From assembly GCA_031254155.1 (NCBI GenBank), contig JAIRVA010000070.1, positions 1-5,879 of the forward strand: a stretch of 5,879 nt of DNA, given 5' to 3'. How positions within the stretch are numbered: position 1 is the first letter of the stretch; the number at the start of each line of letters is the position of its first letter. Below, piece after piece: positions 1 to 5,878 of this stretch. The stretch is from Propionibacteriaceae bacterium. Lineage in GTDB: Bacteria > Actinomycetota > Actinomycetes > Propionibacteriales > Propionibacteriaceae. The notes below the pieces were generated by a model. It worked only from the letters and a program-made list of their open reading frames with translations, ran no database searches and had not been told where the DNA came from. The translations under genes and the position numbers were made by a program.

Positions 1-1
1 C

Positions 2-1159
2 GTCGCGACGATCTCGGCCGGCGACGATGAGATCGGCGACGTGATCGCCGACGCCATCGAGAAGGTCGGCAAGGACGGCGTGGTCAACGTCGAGGAGGGC
101 CAGACGTTCGGCATGGACCTCGAGTTCACCGAGGGCATGCAGTTCGACAAGGGCTACATCTCCCAGTACTTCATCACCGATCCCGACCGCATGGAGGCCG
201 TGTTCGAGAACCCGTACATCCTCCTCCACTCCGGCAAGATCTCGTCCATGAGCGAGCTGCTGCCGATGCTGGAGAAGGTCATCGGCGTCTCGGGCCAGCT
301 GTTCGTGATCGCGGAAGACGTCGACGGGGAGGCCCTGTCGACCCTGGTCGTGAACAAGATCAAGGGTACGTTCCACTCCTGCGCCGTCAAGGCCCCGGCC
401 TTCGGCGACCGCCGTAAGGCCATGCTGGAGGACATCGCCATCCTGACTGGTGGCCAGGTCGTCGCCCCCGAGGTCGGGCTGAAGCTCGACCAGGTGGGTC
501 TCGAGGTCCTGGGCCGGGCGGGGCGCGTCGTCGCCACGAAGGACAACACGACCATCGTGCACGGTGCCGGTGACGAGTCCGAGATCAAGGCCCGCGTGGC
601 CCAGCTGCGCGCCGAGATCGACCGGACCGACTCCGACTGGGACCGCGAGAAGCTCCAGGAGCGCGTCGCCAAGCTGGCCGGTGGCGTGTGCGTCATCAAG
701 GTGGGCGCCGCGACCGAGGTCGAGCTCAAGGAGAAGAAGCACCGCATCGAGGACGCTGTCTCCGCGACCCGCGCCGCGATCGAGGAGGGCATCGTCGCCG
801 GTGGCGGCTCGGCCCTCGTCCACGCGGCCGCCGTCCTGAAAGACGGTTTGGGCTTGTCGGGCGACGAGCGTACGGGTGTGGCCATCGTGGCCGCAGCCCT
901 CGTCGAACCGGCTCGCTGGATCGCCGAGAACGGCGGGGAGCCCGGGTACGTCATCGTGTCCAAGGTCAAGGAGCTGGCCCCCGGCATGGGGTACAACGCC
1001 GCGACCGATGTGTACGAGGACCTCTTCGAGGCCGGTGTCATCGACCCGGTCAAGGTGACCCGGTCCGCACTGGCCAACGCCGCCTCCATCGCCGGCCTGC
1101 TCCTCACGACCGAGACCCTGGTCGTCGAGAAGCCGGAAGACGACGAGGACGACAAGTAA
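2..1159 (+). CDS. groEL: GroEL/Hsp60 chaperonin, 5'-truncated by window edge
   Basis: ATP-driven chaperonin subunit that forms cytoplasmic double rings and folds proteins with GroES. The reading frame is open from base 2 (VATISAGDDEIGD...), so about 150 N-terminal residues lie outside the window; the GTG at 41 is internal. Family blocks visible in order: EGMQFDKGY (apical entry), IAEDVDGEALSTLVVNKIKGTF, KAPAFGDRRKAMLEDIAILTGG, DREKLQERVAKLAGG, GAATEVELKEKKHRIEDA, EEGIVAGGGSAL and DPVKVTRSALANAASIA. The Asp of IEDA (residue 251 in the window) matches the ATP-hydrolysing Asp398 of E. coli GroEL. Departures from the usual pattern: the C-terminus is a short acidic tail (EKPEDDEDDK), without GGM repeats or a His-rich tail; Cys occurs in FHSCAV and GGVCVIK; and GDERTGVAIVAAALVEP replaces the usual (R)RALEEP-type segment. 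Actinobacteria often carry several groEL copies, and this looks like a divergent paralogue. groES is not visible. The identity is certain; which paralogue it is remains open. Confidence 0.97.
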   Translation, partial: VATISAGDDEIGDVIADAIEKVGKDGVVNVEEGQTFGMDLEFTEGMQFDKGYISQYFITDPDRMEAVFENPYILLHSGKISSMSELLPMLEKVIGVSGQLFVIAEDVDGEALSTLVVNKIKGTFHSCAVKAPAFGDRRKAMLEDIAILTGGQVVAPEVGLKLDQVGLEVLGRAGRVVATKDNTTIVHGAGDESEIKARVAQLRAEIDRTDSDWDREKLQERVAKLAGGVCVIKVGAATEVELKEKKHRIEDAVSATRAAIEEGIVAGGGSALVHAAAVLKDGLGLSGDERTGVAIVAAALVEPARWIAENGGEPGYVIVSKVKELAPGMGYNAATDVYEDLFEAGVIDPVKVTRSALANAASIAGLLLTTETLVVEKPEDDEDDK

Positions 1160-1169
1160 GTCACTGATT

Positions 1170-1216
1170 CCACGAGGGGCCGTATCCTTTTCAGGGGTAC
1201 GGCCCCTCGTGGTTTT
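1170..1216 (+). terminator. Rho-independent terminator of groEL
   Basis: Eleven bases after the groEL stop, CCACGAGGGGCCGTA (1170-1184) pairs perfectly with TACGGCCCCTCGTGG (1198-1212). The stem extends inward by TCC against GGG (one G-T wobble), giving 18 bp around a 7-base loop, and TTTT follows at 1213-1216. This is a textbook intrinsic terminator and separates groEL from the cupin gene. The opposite strand lacks a T-run, so it is probably one-directional. Confidence 0.93.
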
Positions 1217-1290
1217 CCCGCCCAGGCCAGGGTTCGGCCGGGTGGATGGCGTACCGCAATCCCACACAACCGGGGGTTTGGCGTCCCTCA

Positions 1291-1359
1291 TCTCCGCGTT
1301 AGCGGGAGAACGGTGGCTTTCGGGCCGATTTCCGACGCGTTAGCACGCTTTCGCGGAGA
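1291..1359. repeat. Short direct and inverted repeats upstream of the cupin gene
   Basis: CGCGTTAGC occurs twice, at 1295-1303 and 1336-1344. TCTCCGCG (1291-1298) is inverted as CGCGGAGA (1352-1359). A smaller alternative hairpin pairs TCTCCGC (1291-1297) with GCGGGAGA (1302-1309, one bulged G) around a GTTA loop. The layout could be a paired operator or two competing RNA folds, but no factor can be named and chance is possible in DNA this GC-rich. The remaining stretch from 1217 to 1290 shows no gene or clear signal. Confidence 0.4.
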
Positions 1360-1380
1360 AGGAGGGGGGAAGAAGGAGGG
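1355..1380 (+). other. 26-base homopurine tract
   Basis: An uninterrupted run of G and A just upstream of the putative -10 box of the cupin gene. It contains two near-repeats, GAAGGAGGG at 1358-1366 and 1372-1380. It contains Shine-Dalgarno-like AGGAGG, but no suitably spaced start codon follows, so it is not a ribosome binding site for an annotated gene. It occupies the place where a -35 box would be expected. A promoter or structural role is possible. Confidence 0.6.
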
Positions 1381-1386
1381 CCGGTC

Positions 1387-1392
1387 TAGACT
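1387..1392 (+). promoter_or_regulatory. Putative -10 box of the cupin gene
   Basis: TAGACT fits the actinobacterial TANNNT -10 pattern and lies 39 bases before the cupin ATG, allowing a leader of about 30 bases. No TTGACA-like -35 box is visible, because the homopurine tract occupies that position. The same hexamer stands before the ATPase gene on the other strand (3299-3294). Confidence 0.4.
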
Positions 1393-1418
1393 GGGGAATG
1401 AGTCGTACCAGTTGAGTC

Positions 1419-1425
1419 AGGAAGG
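1419..1425 (+). promoter_or_regulatory. Ribosome binding site of the cupin gene
   Basis: AGGAAGG lies six bases before the ATG at 1432. This is good Shine-Dalgarno spacing and fixes the start of the cupin reading frame. Confidence 0.8.
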
Positions 1426-1431
1426 TACATC

Positions 1432-1881
1432 ATGAACCCCACCCACGCTGCCGGGCCCGAGGCGTTCCCCCGTGGCGACGACGCCAGCTCCGAACTGTTC
1501 TCCGGCCCGGTGTGGCTGGCCCAACTCCTCGACCCCGCCCAGGTTGCGACGGTGGACGCAGCGGTCTACAACGTCACCTTCGCCCCCGGGTGTCGCAACA
1601 ACTGGCATTCGCACTCCCACGGCCAGATCCTCCTCGCGACCAGGGGAGTCGGCCTCCACCAACTGCGCGGCGGACCCGTCGACGTGTTGCACCCAGGCGA
1701 CGTGATCGTCTGCCCGCCCGGCGTCGAACACTGGCACGGTGCGGCTCCCGAGAGCGAGTTCACCCACATCGGTATCTCCCCCAACGCCACCGCGAACCAC
1801 CCGACCTGGCTCAACCCGGTGACCGACGCCGAGTACGCCGCCGCTGCGGCCGCCGAACCACTGTTGCGCGAAATGTCATAA
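1432..1881 (+). CDS. Cupin protein, manganese hydroxynitrile-lyase-like
   Basis: A 149-residue, probably cytoplasmic single cupin domain; ATG start with a good ribosome binding site. Cupin motif 1 is GCRNNWHSHSHGQ (53-65) and motif 2 is PGDVIVCPPGVEHWHG (88-103). His59, His61, Gln65 and His100 form the expected metal site. Compared from memory with the Granulicella tundricola manganese hydroxynitrile lyase, these fall at a constant offset of +6 from His53, His55, Gln59 and His94, and His112 matches the active-site His106. The C-terminal part (THIGI...WLNPVTDAEY) also fits this family. Pocket positions differ: Tyr46 for Ala40, Asn56 for Thr50, Ser116 for Gln110. Family membership is well supported; the substrate is not, since most relatives are uncharacterised and hydroxynitrile lyase activity is proven for few. 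It lies behind the groEL terminator with its own promoter, so it is likely monocistronic. The carboxymuconolactone-decarboxylase-type partner often found near such cupins is absent here. Confidence 0.85.
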   Translation: MNPTHAAGPEAFPRGDDASSELFSGPVWLAQLLDPAQVATVDAAVYNVTFAPGCRNNWHSHSHGQILLATRGVGLHQLRGGPVDVLHPGDVIVCPPGVEHWHGAAPESEFTHIGISPNATANHPTWLNPVTDAEYAAAAAAEPLLREMS

Positions 1882-1889
1882 CGTCGCCG

Positions 1890-1962
1890 TGTACGCTCGA
1901 GTGGCGGGAAATGTACAGTTTTCCGGGCCGGGAACGTACATATGCCGCCACTCGAGCGTACA
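1890..1962. repeat. 73-base long hairpin between convergent genes
   Basis: TGTACGCTCGAGTGGCGG (1890-1907) is a perfect 18-base inverted repeat of 1945-1962. Pairing continues inward: ATGTAC (1911-1916) with GTACAT (1936-1941), then after one bulged A, GTTTTC (1918-1923) with GGGAAC (1930-1935, including G-T pairs), leaving a six-base loop. Almost the whole element therefore folds into one stem. It begins eight bases after the cupin stop and ends 18 bases before the ATPase stop, so it could terminate transcription from both sides, although neither flank has a T-run. It could equally be a small dispersed palindromic repeat. Confidence 0.8.
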
Positions 1963-1980
1963 ACCGTGGGGCCAGGGGGT

Positions 1981-3285
1981 CTAGCGACCCATCTCCGTTA
2001 GCCGGGCCGCGGCGTAGAGCGGTACGTTTATCACCCAGCCCTCGTCGCGGTACGGGCGCAGGGACAGCCGCACGCAGCGCCGGGGTGCGTACTCATCCCG
2101 GAACAGCCGCAGACTCTTGGCCTGGACATTGGTCTCGGCCTTGACCTCGATTGGCAACACGTCATCGCCCACCGCGGTCACGAAGTCGACCTCGGCCGCG
2201 CCCGAGCGACTCGTCCAGTAGTACGGTGTGGAACCCCGCGCGACGAGCTCCTGCAAGACGAACTGCTCCGCGAGGGCACCCTTGTACTCCGTGAACGCCG
2301 CGCTGCCGTCCAGCAGCGTCCGCCCCTCGAGGCCGACCGCGGCGGCCATCAGCCCGACATCCAGGCCGTAGAGCTTGAACGCACTCCCCTCGGCATAGCT
2401 CGCCAGCGGCAGCCGGGGTACCTGAATCCGGTCGACCCGGTGGACGAGCCCGGCGTCCAGCAACCACTGCAACGCGACCTCCATCGTCTTCGACCGCGCG
2501 CCGGGCTGCGCGTGGGCGTACGTGAACCGCTTGTTCTCGCGTGCGAGCTGCCGGGGTACCGAGTCGAACAGCGCCCGCAGCCGGGGCACCTCGGCGAGCG
2601 GGGCGTGTTTGGAGAAGTCACGGTCGTACGCCGCCAACAACTCACGCTGCACCTCACGGGCCACCACGAGGTCGCGCTCCCGCGCGTACTCGACGACGGC
2701 CTCGGGCATCCCGCCAACGTAGAAATACTGGCGCAACGCCGCGACGAGGGTGTCATGAAAGGGCGCGAACCGCTCCGGCTCGCCCGCCGCGACCAGGTCC
2801 GCGAGCGCCCCCTCCCCGATCCCGGCGAGAAACTCCCCGAACGTACACGGCTGGACGGCGATGAGATTGACCTTGCCAACTGGGAAGGACTGGCCCTGGT
2901 GGGCGGCCACGCCCAGCAACGAGCCTGCACAGGCGACGTGGACCGCGGGCGCGTTTTCGGCGAAGTACTTGAGGCTCGCGAGCGCGCGGGGCGCCTCCTG
3001 GACTTCGTCCAGGATCACCAACGTGTGCGCCGGGTCGATCGGACCCCGGCCATCGAGCGTCGCCAGGTCGGCGAGGATCCGGGCCACCCCCAGGTCCCCG
3101 TCAAACACCGCGCGCGCGATCTGCGACTCGTCCAGGCTGACGTAGACGGTACGGTCATAGTGGCGGGCACCGAACTCCTTGAGCAGCCACGTCTTTCCCA
3201 CCTGGCGGGCCCCCAGCAGGACGAGGGGTTTGCGCCGCGGGCTGGTCTTCCAGGCCTCCAGCTGGGCCATGACGAAACGCTCCAC
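1981..3285 (-). CDS. AAA ATPase with C-terminal DUF4143 domain
   Basis: A 434-residue soluble protein from the GTG at 3285. Family members begin close to an ERFxMxxLxxWKxSPxRKP motif, which here is VERFVMAQLEAWK. Residues 1-200 form an AAA_14-type ATPase: Walker A GARQVGKT (25-32), Walker B LVILDE (89-94), sensor-like ACAGSLLG (118-125). Residues from about 205 to 434 form DUF4143, including KGALAEQFVLQEL (335-347). Its C-terminal core has AEVDF (364-368) and PIEVKA (378-383), a pattern resembling a PD-(D/E)xK nuclease fold with Asp367, Glu380 and Lys382. These proteins are common, often patchily distributed, and their role is mostly unknown; no activity should be assumed. All key motifs are intact and the length is normal. 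Alternative starts are ATG 3270 (GGAG nine bases upstream) and GTG 3309. The longer reading frame back to 3498 overlaps the permease and is not credible. The gene lies 97 bases behind the permease on the same strand, with palindromic repeats between them. Confidence 0.9.
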   Translation of the reverse strand: MERFVMAQLEAWKTSPRRKPLVLLGARQVGKTWLLKEFGARHYDRTVYVSLDESQIARAVFDGDLGVARILADLATLDGRGPIDPAHTLVILDEVQEAPRALASLKYFAENAPAVHVACAGSLLGVAAHQGQSFPVGKVNLIAVQPCTFGEFLAGIGEGALADLVAAGEPERFAPFHDTLVAALRQYFYVGGMPEAVVEYARERDLVVAREVQRELLAAYDRDFSKHAPLAEVPRLRALFDSVPRQLARENKRFTYAHAQPGARSKTMEVALQWLLDAGLVHRVDRIQVPRLPLASYAEGSAFKLYGLDVGLMAAAVGLEGRTLLDGSAAFTEYKGALAEQFVLQELVARGSTPYYWTSRSGAAEVDFVTAVGDDVLPIEVKAETNVQAKSLRLFRDEYAPRRCVRLSLRPYRDEGWVINVPLYAAARLTEMGR

Positions 3286-3293
3286 AGCGACTG

Positions 3294-3299
3294 AGTCTA
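3294..3299 (-). promoter_or_regulatory. Putative -10 box of the ATPase gene, leaderless start
   Basis: Read on the - strand, TAGACT is followed by eight bases and then the GTG at 3285. No Shine-Dalgarno sequence precedes that GTG at normal spacing. This is the arrangement of leaderless actinobacterial genes, whose transcript begins at or next to the start codon. No good -35 box is seen; TTGCAA of the neighbouring palindrome lies 21 bases upstream, longer than usual. Confidence 0.4.
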
Positions 3300-3320
3300 C
3301 CGTCTCCACCAGGTCGTCGT

Positions 3321-3347
3321 TTGCAAAACTCCCAGGGAGTTTTGCAA
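3321..3347. repeat. Perfect palindrome upstream of the ATPase gene
   Basis: TTGCAAAACTCCC (3321-3333) and its exact inverse GGGAGTTTTGCAA (3335-3347) flank a single A. Its near edge is 21 bases from the putative -10 box of the ATPase gene, which suits an operator for a dimeric regulator. With only one spacer base and no T-run on either side it is a poor terminator. Confidence 0.85.
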
Positions 3348-3365
3348 GTCCCCGCGCGAAAGTGG

Positions 3366-3385
3366 CAGGGAGTTTGGGGAGTTTA
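3366..3385. repeat. Extra copies of the palindrome half-site
   Basis: CAGGGAGTTT (3366-3375) repeats 3333-3342 exactly and is followed at once by GGGGAGTTTA (3376-3385). The unit GGGAGTTT is thus present three times in direct orientation (3335, 3368, 3377) and once inverted (3326-3333) within 60 bases. The last copy contains the permease stop codon. The cluster may be an array of binding sites or part of a mobile repeat. Confidence 0.7.
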
Positions 3386-5878
3386 GCGTCCGGCCCGGGC
3401 CGCCGGGAGGCTCCCGGCGACCAGACCGAGGACAATTGAGCCGACGAGCAGGCCCACGATCCACAACCAGGGGATCGCGATGAGGCCGCCCAGGCCAAGC
3501 TGGATCACGGCCACCGCCCCCACGCCGAGGGCGAGCCCGATCACCGTACCCGCCACCGCGATGAGCAGCGCCTCCAGCCGAACCGTGTTCCGCAGTTGGC
3601 CGGTCATCGCACCCTGGGCCCGCAGGACCGCGTACTCCCGCCGCCGGCTGGCGGCCGCCGGGCCGAGCCAGGTGACCAAGCCGACGAACCCGGCCAGGAT
3701 CGTGAGACCGAGCAGTACGTACGCCGCCACCCGCGCGCGCCCCGCCCAGGGATCGGCGGATTGAACGAAATCACCGCGCGGCTCGATGGTCAGGACGTGC
3801 ATCTGGTCGACCGTCTTGGTGATCTGTTTCTCCGCGTCGTCCCTTGTCGTCGGGTCGGTCGCCGCGATCAGCAGGCCCGTCGCGGGCATCAGCTGGGCGC
3901 GGCTCGGGCCTGGGATCCGTTCGGGCGCCGCCAGCCATTCTTGCGGTACGACGATGTCGCGGAAGAGGACGGAGTCGATGATGAGACCAATTGGTACCGT
4001 CACGTGGGTCTCGTACGCCGTGTCGGGCGCGACGACGAGGTTGAGGGAGCCGCCGACCTTGAGGCCGTGGGCATCCGCGAACGCCTTGTTGACCGCGGCC
4101 GCGTTGACGAAGCCCTCCGCCGTACCCTCCACAATCGTCGTACCCGTCACCGAAGCGAACAGCTTCTGGGGCGCGAACAAGATCTGGGCGTCAACCAGCA
4201 GGTTCTTGCCCGGGTCGCCCGGTCGGACCTCGTCGATCTTCTCCATCCTGGCCGGGGCCAGGCCGTACGCGGTGACCTGGATGCCGGGGACCTGGCGGAT
4301 GAGCGCCGACACCGGATCGGGGATCACACCGTTGGGCAGCGTCGAGCGAACGACGAAGTCACCGGCCACATCGCGGTCGAGACCGTCCTCGCGCGTCGCC
4401 TGCGCGGACGCGGCGTACATTGTGAGGCCCGTCACCAGCGCCACACCAACAACGAAGATACCCGCCACGTTGGCGGCCCGGCGCGGCCGGGCGAGGACGT
4501 ACGACTTGGCGATCCGCGCCGCCAGCCGGGCGAAGACGCCCAGGACCGGGGCGAACAGCCTTGTCAGCAGGGCAACGAGGACGGGGCTCGCGAGCACCGT
4601 ACCCACGGCCAGGACCGCCACGCCCGCCCCGACGTACCACCACCGGACGGCGAACAGCACCGCGAGGGCGACGCCGCCCGCCATGAGCAGGAGCCCGATC
4701 ACGGCCCGGGCCACGCCGATGCCGGCGCGACCACCGTCCGTACCGGCCGCGAGCGTCGCCGGGTCCTGCCGGAGCGTGCCGCGCGCGCCGAGCCACGCCG
4801 CGACCAGCGCCACGGCGATGCCGGCGACAAGGCTCACCGCGAGCCAGAGCCAGGGTACGCCGAACGTCAGGTCGAGCCCGCGCGCGGCGAGGGCAGCATT
4901 CACCGCGGCCGCCAGGCCGAGGCCCAGGGCCCAGCCGACCAGCGTACCCGCGAGCCCGGCGGCGGCACCCTGGCCGACCGCCGAACCCAGGAGACGACCC
5001 GGGGTGGCACCGAGGGCCCGCAACGTCGCAATGTCGCTCGCACGAGACCGGTACGAGCCTCTGACAAGCGAGAAGACCAGGAAACCGGCGGCCAGCAACG
5101 CAAGGCCAGCCCCGACACATAAGATAGCATCAAGACCAGACAGCGACTCATCAACCCGGTCCATCGCCGCGGCGCGGGCATCACTACCGAGGACGACGTC
5201 CGCGCGGTACGCCGTCGAGACGGCCGCCTCGACCGCGTGCCGGGTCTGCTCGGGCGGGACCCCGTCCGCCGCCTGGACGGCGACAATCCCCACCATCGAC
5301 GACGGCGAGAAGAACGAGCGGGCCGCGATCCCGTTGAGTACGGCGACAACGGACCCGCCGAGCGCGGTGTCGTACGACACGATCCCCGTCACGGTGACAT
5401 CCAGCGCGCTCCCGTTCGAGGCCGCGACGAGCGATGTCGTGTCGCCCACCTTGAGACCGGCCAGCTTGGCCGTATTCTCCTCGAGCGCAATGTCACGCGC
5501 CTGCTGCGGGAGTTCGCCGGACACCAGCCGGCCCTTCTGGACCTGGTTGGGGTCGGCCGTGAGCCCGATCGAGGGCGCCATCCGCCCGGTGATCGGCTGG
5601 CCGTCCTTGCCATCCAGCGTGATCGCCCCCACGTACAGCGGCAAACTCGCCTTGGCCTCCTGGACGTTGGCCACGATGCTCAGGATCTGCACATCAAAGT
5701 ACGGCTGTTGCGAACCGGGATCCAGGATGAGGTCGGCCACCGTCGTACCGGGCGCCATGACGTACACACCCGCGCTGGCCAGCGCGTCGACCGCGCCCTT
5801 CAGCGTCGTACTGAGCGACGCCCTGGCGAACGCGGCCCCCGACATCACCGCCACGCCCAAGGCGATGGCGAGGAGGCA
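3383..5878 (-). CDS. MacB/FtsX-type ABC transporter permease, 5'-truncated by window edge
   Basis: Large inner-membrane permease, 831 residues in the window. The frame is open to the right edge and begins inside the first membrane helix (CLLAIALGVAVMSG), so some 15-40 residues including the start are missing; the TTG at 5860 is internal. From the first visible codon: helix 1 to about 14; outer domain about 15-248; helices about 249-272, 299-326 and 339-365, with the FtsX signature YRSRASDIATLRALGA at 276-291; two linker helices about 389-438; then a second half with a helix at 470-491, outer domain 492-714, and helices 717-739, 768-796 and 799-822, with a second signature SRRREYAVLRAQGA (744-757). 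This duplicated FtsX architecture is typical of actinobacterial exporters thought to move lipids, peptides or drugs with a separate ATP-binding subunit, probably encoded just upstream. The substrate is unknown. The protein stops at LPAARAGR, apparently missing the usual last 8-12 residues. Confidence 0.93.
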   Translation of the reverse strand, partial: CLLAIALGVAVMSGAAFARASLSTTLKGAVDALASAGVYVMAPGTTVADLILDPGSQQPYFDVQILSIVANVQEAKASLPLYVGAITLDGKDGQPITGRMAPSIGLTADPNQVQKGRLVSGELPQQARDIALEENTAKLAGLKVGDTTSLVAASNGSALDVTVTGIVSYDTALGGSVVAVLNGIAARSFFSPSSMVGIVAVQAADGVPPEQTRHAVEAAVSTAYRADVVLGSDARAAAMDRVDESLSGLDAILCVGAGLALLAAGFLVFSLVRGSYRSRASDIATLRALGATPGRLLGSAVGQGAAAGLAGTLVGWALGLGLAAAVNAALAARGLDLTFGVPWLWLAVSLVAGIAVALVAAWLGARGTLRQDPATLAAGTDGGRAGIGVARAVIGLLLMAGGVALAVLFAVRWWYVGAGVAVLAVGTVLASPVLVALLTRLFAPVLGVFARLAARIAKSYVLARPRRAANVAGIFVVGVALVTGLTMYAASAQATREDGLDRDVAGDFVVRSTLPNGVIPDPVSALIRQVPGIQVTAYGLAPARMEKIDEVRPGDPGKNLLVDAQILFAPQKLFASVTGTTIVEGTAEGFVNAAAVNKAFADAHGLKVGGSLNLVVAPDTAYETHVTVPIGLIIDSVLFRDIVVPQEWLAAPERIPGPSRAQLMPATGLLIAATDPTTRDDAEKQITKTVDQMHVLTIEPRGDFVQSADPWAGRARVAAYVLLGLTILAGFVGLVTWLGPAAASRRREYAVLRAQGAMTGQLRNTVRLEALLIAVAGTVIGLALGVGAVAVIQLGLGGLIAIPWLWIVGLLVGSIVLGLVAGSLPAARAGR

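Noticed and set aside
41..43. GTG at 41 as the groEL start
   Set aside because: The frame is open to base 2 and encodes conserved GroEL sequence (VATISAGDDEIGD); the N-terminal part is simply outside the window.
154..1269. Long open frame antisense to groEL
   Set aside because: It mirrors a certain GroEL gene and runs through its terminator. Its product is Ser/Arg/Pro/Thr-rich without family motifs, as expected for the opposite strand of a GC-biased gene.
1987..2001. ATCTCCGTTAGCCGGG resembling the repeat at 1290-1306
   Set aside because: The match needs a two-base gap and lies inside the ATPase coding end (LTEMGR). It is most likely chance.
2440..3294. 284-codon + strand frame opposite the ATPase
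   Set aside because: It mirrors the ATPase, which has intact Walker motifs. The + strand product has no recognisable motif and no ribosome binding site was noted.
3321..3347. Palindrome as an intrinsic terminator of the permease
   Set aside because: A single spacer base and no T-run on either strand make it unlike an intrinsic terminator; an operator-type role fits better.
3286..3498. N-terminal extension of the ATPase back to 3498
   Set aside because: It overlaps the permease coding end by over 100 bases, has unlikely composition (MAWAASSRSPGCG...), and runs through the repeat cluster. Family alignment supports a start near 3285.
3596..5122. 508-codon + strand frame opposite the permease
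   Set aside because: The translation is Arg/Gly/Asp/Glu-rich low-complexity sequence with no domain, typical of an antisense shadow, while the opposite strand encodes a coherent membrane protein.
5858..5860. TTG at 5860 as the permease start
   Set aside because: The six codons before it (CLLAIA) complete a typical first membrane helix, so the frame continues past the window edge.
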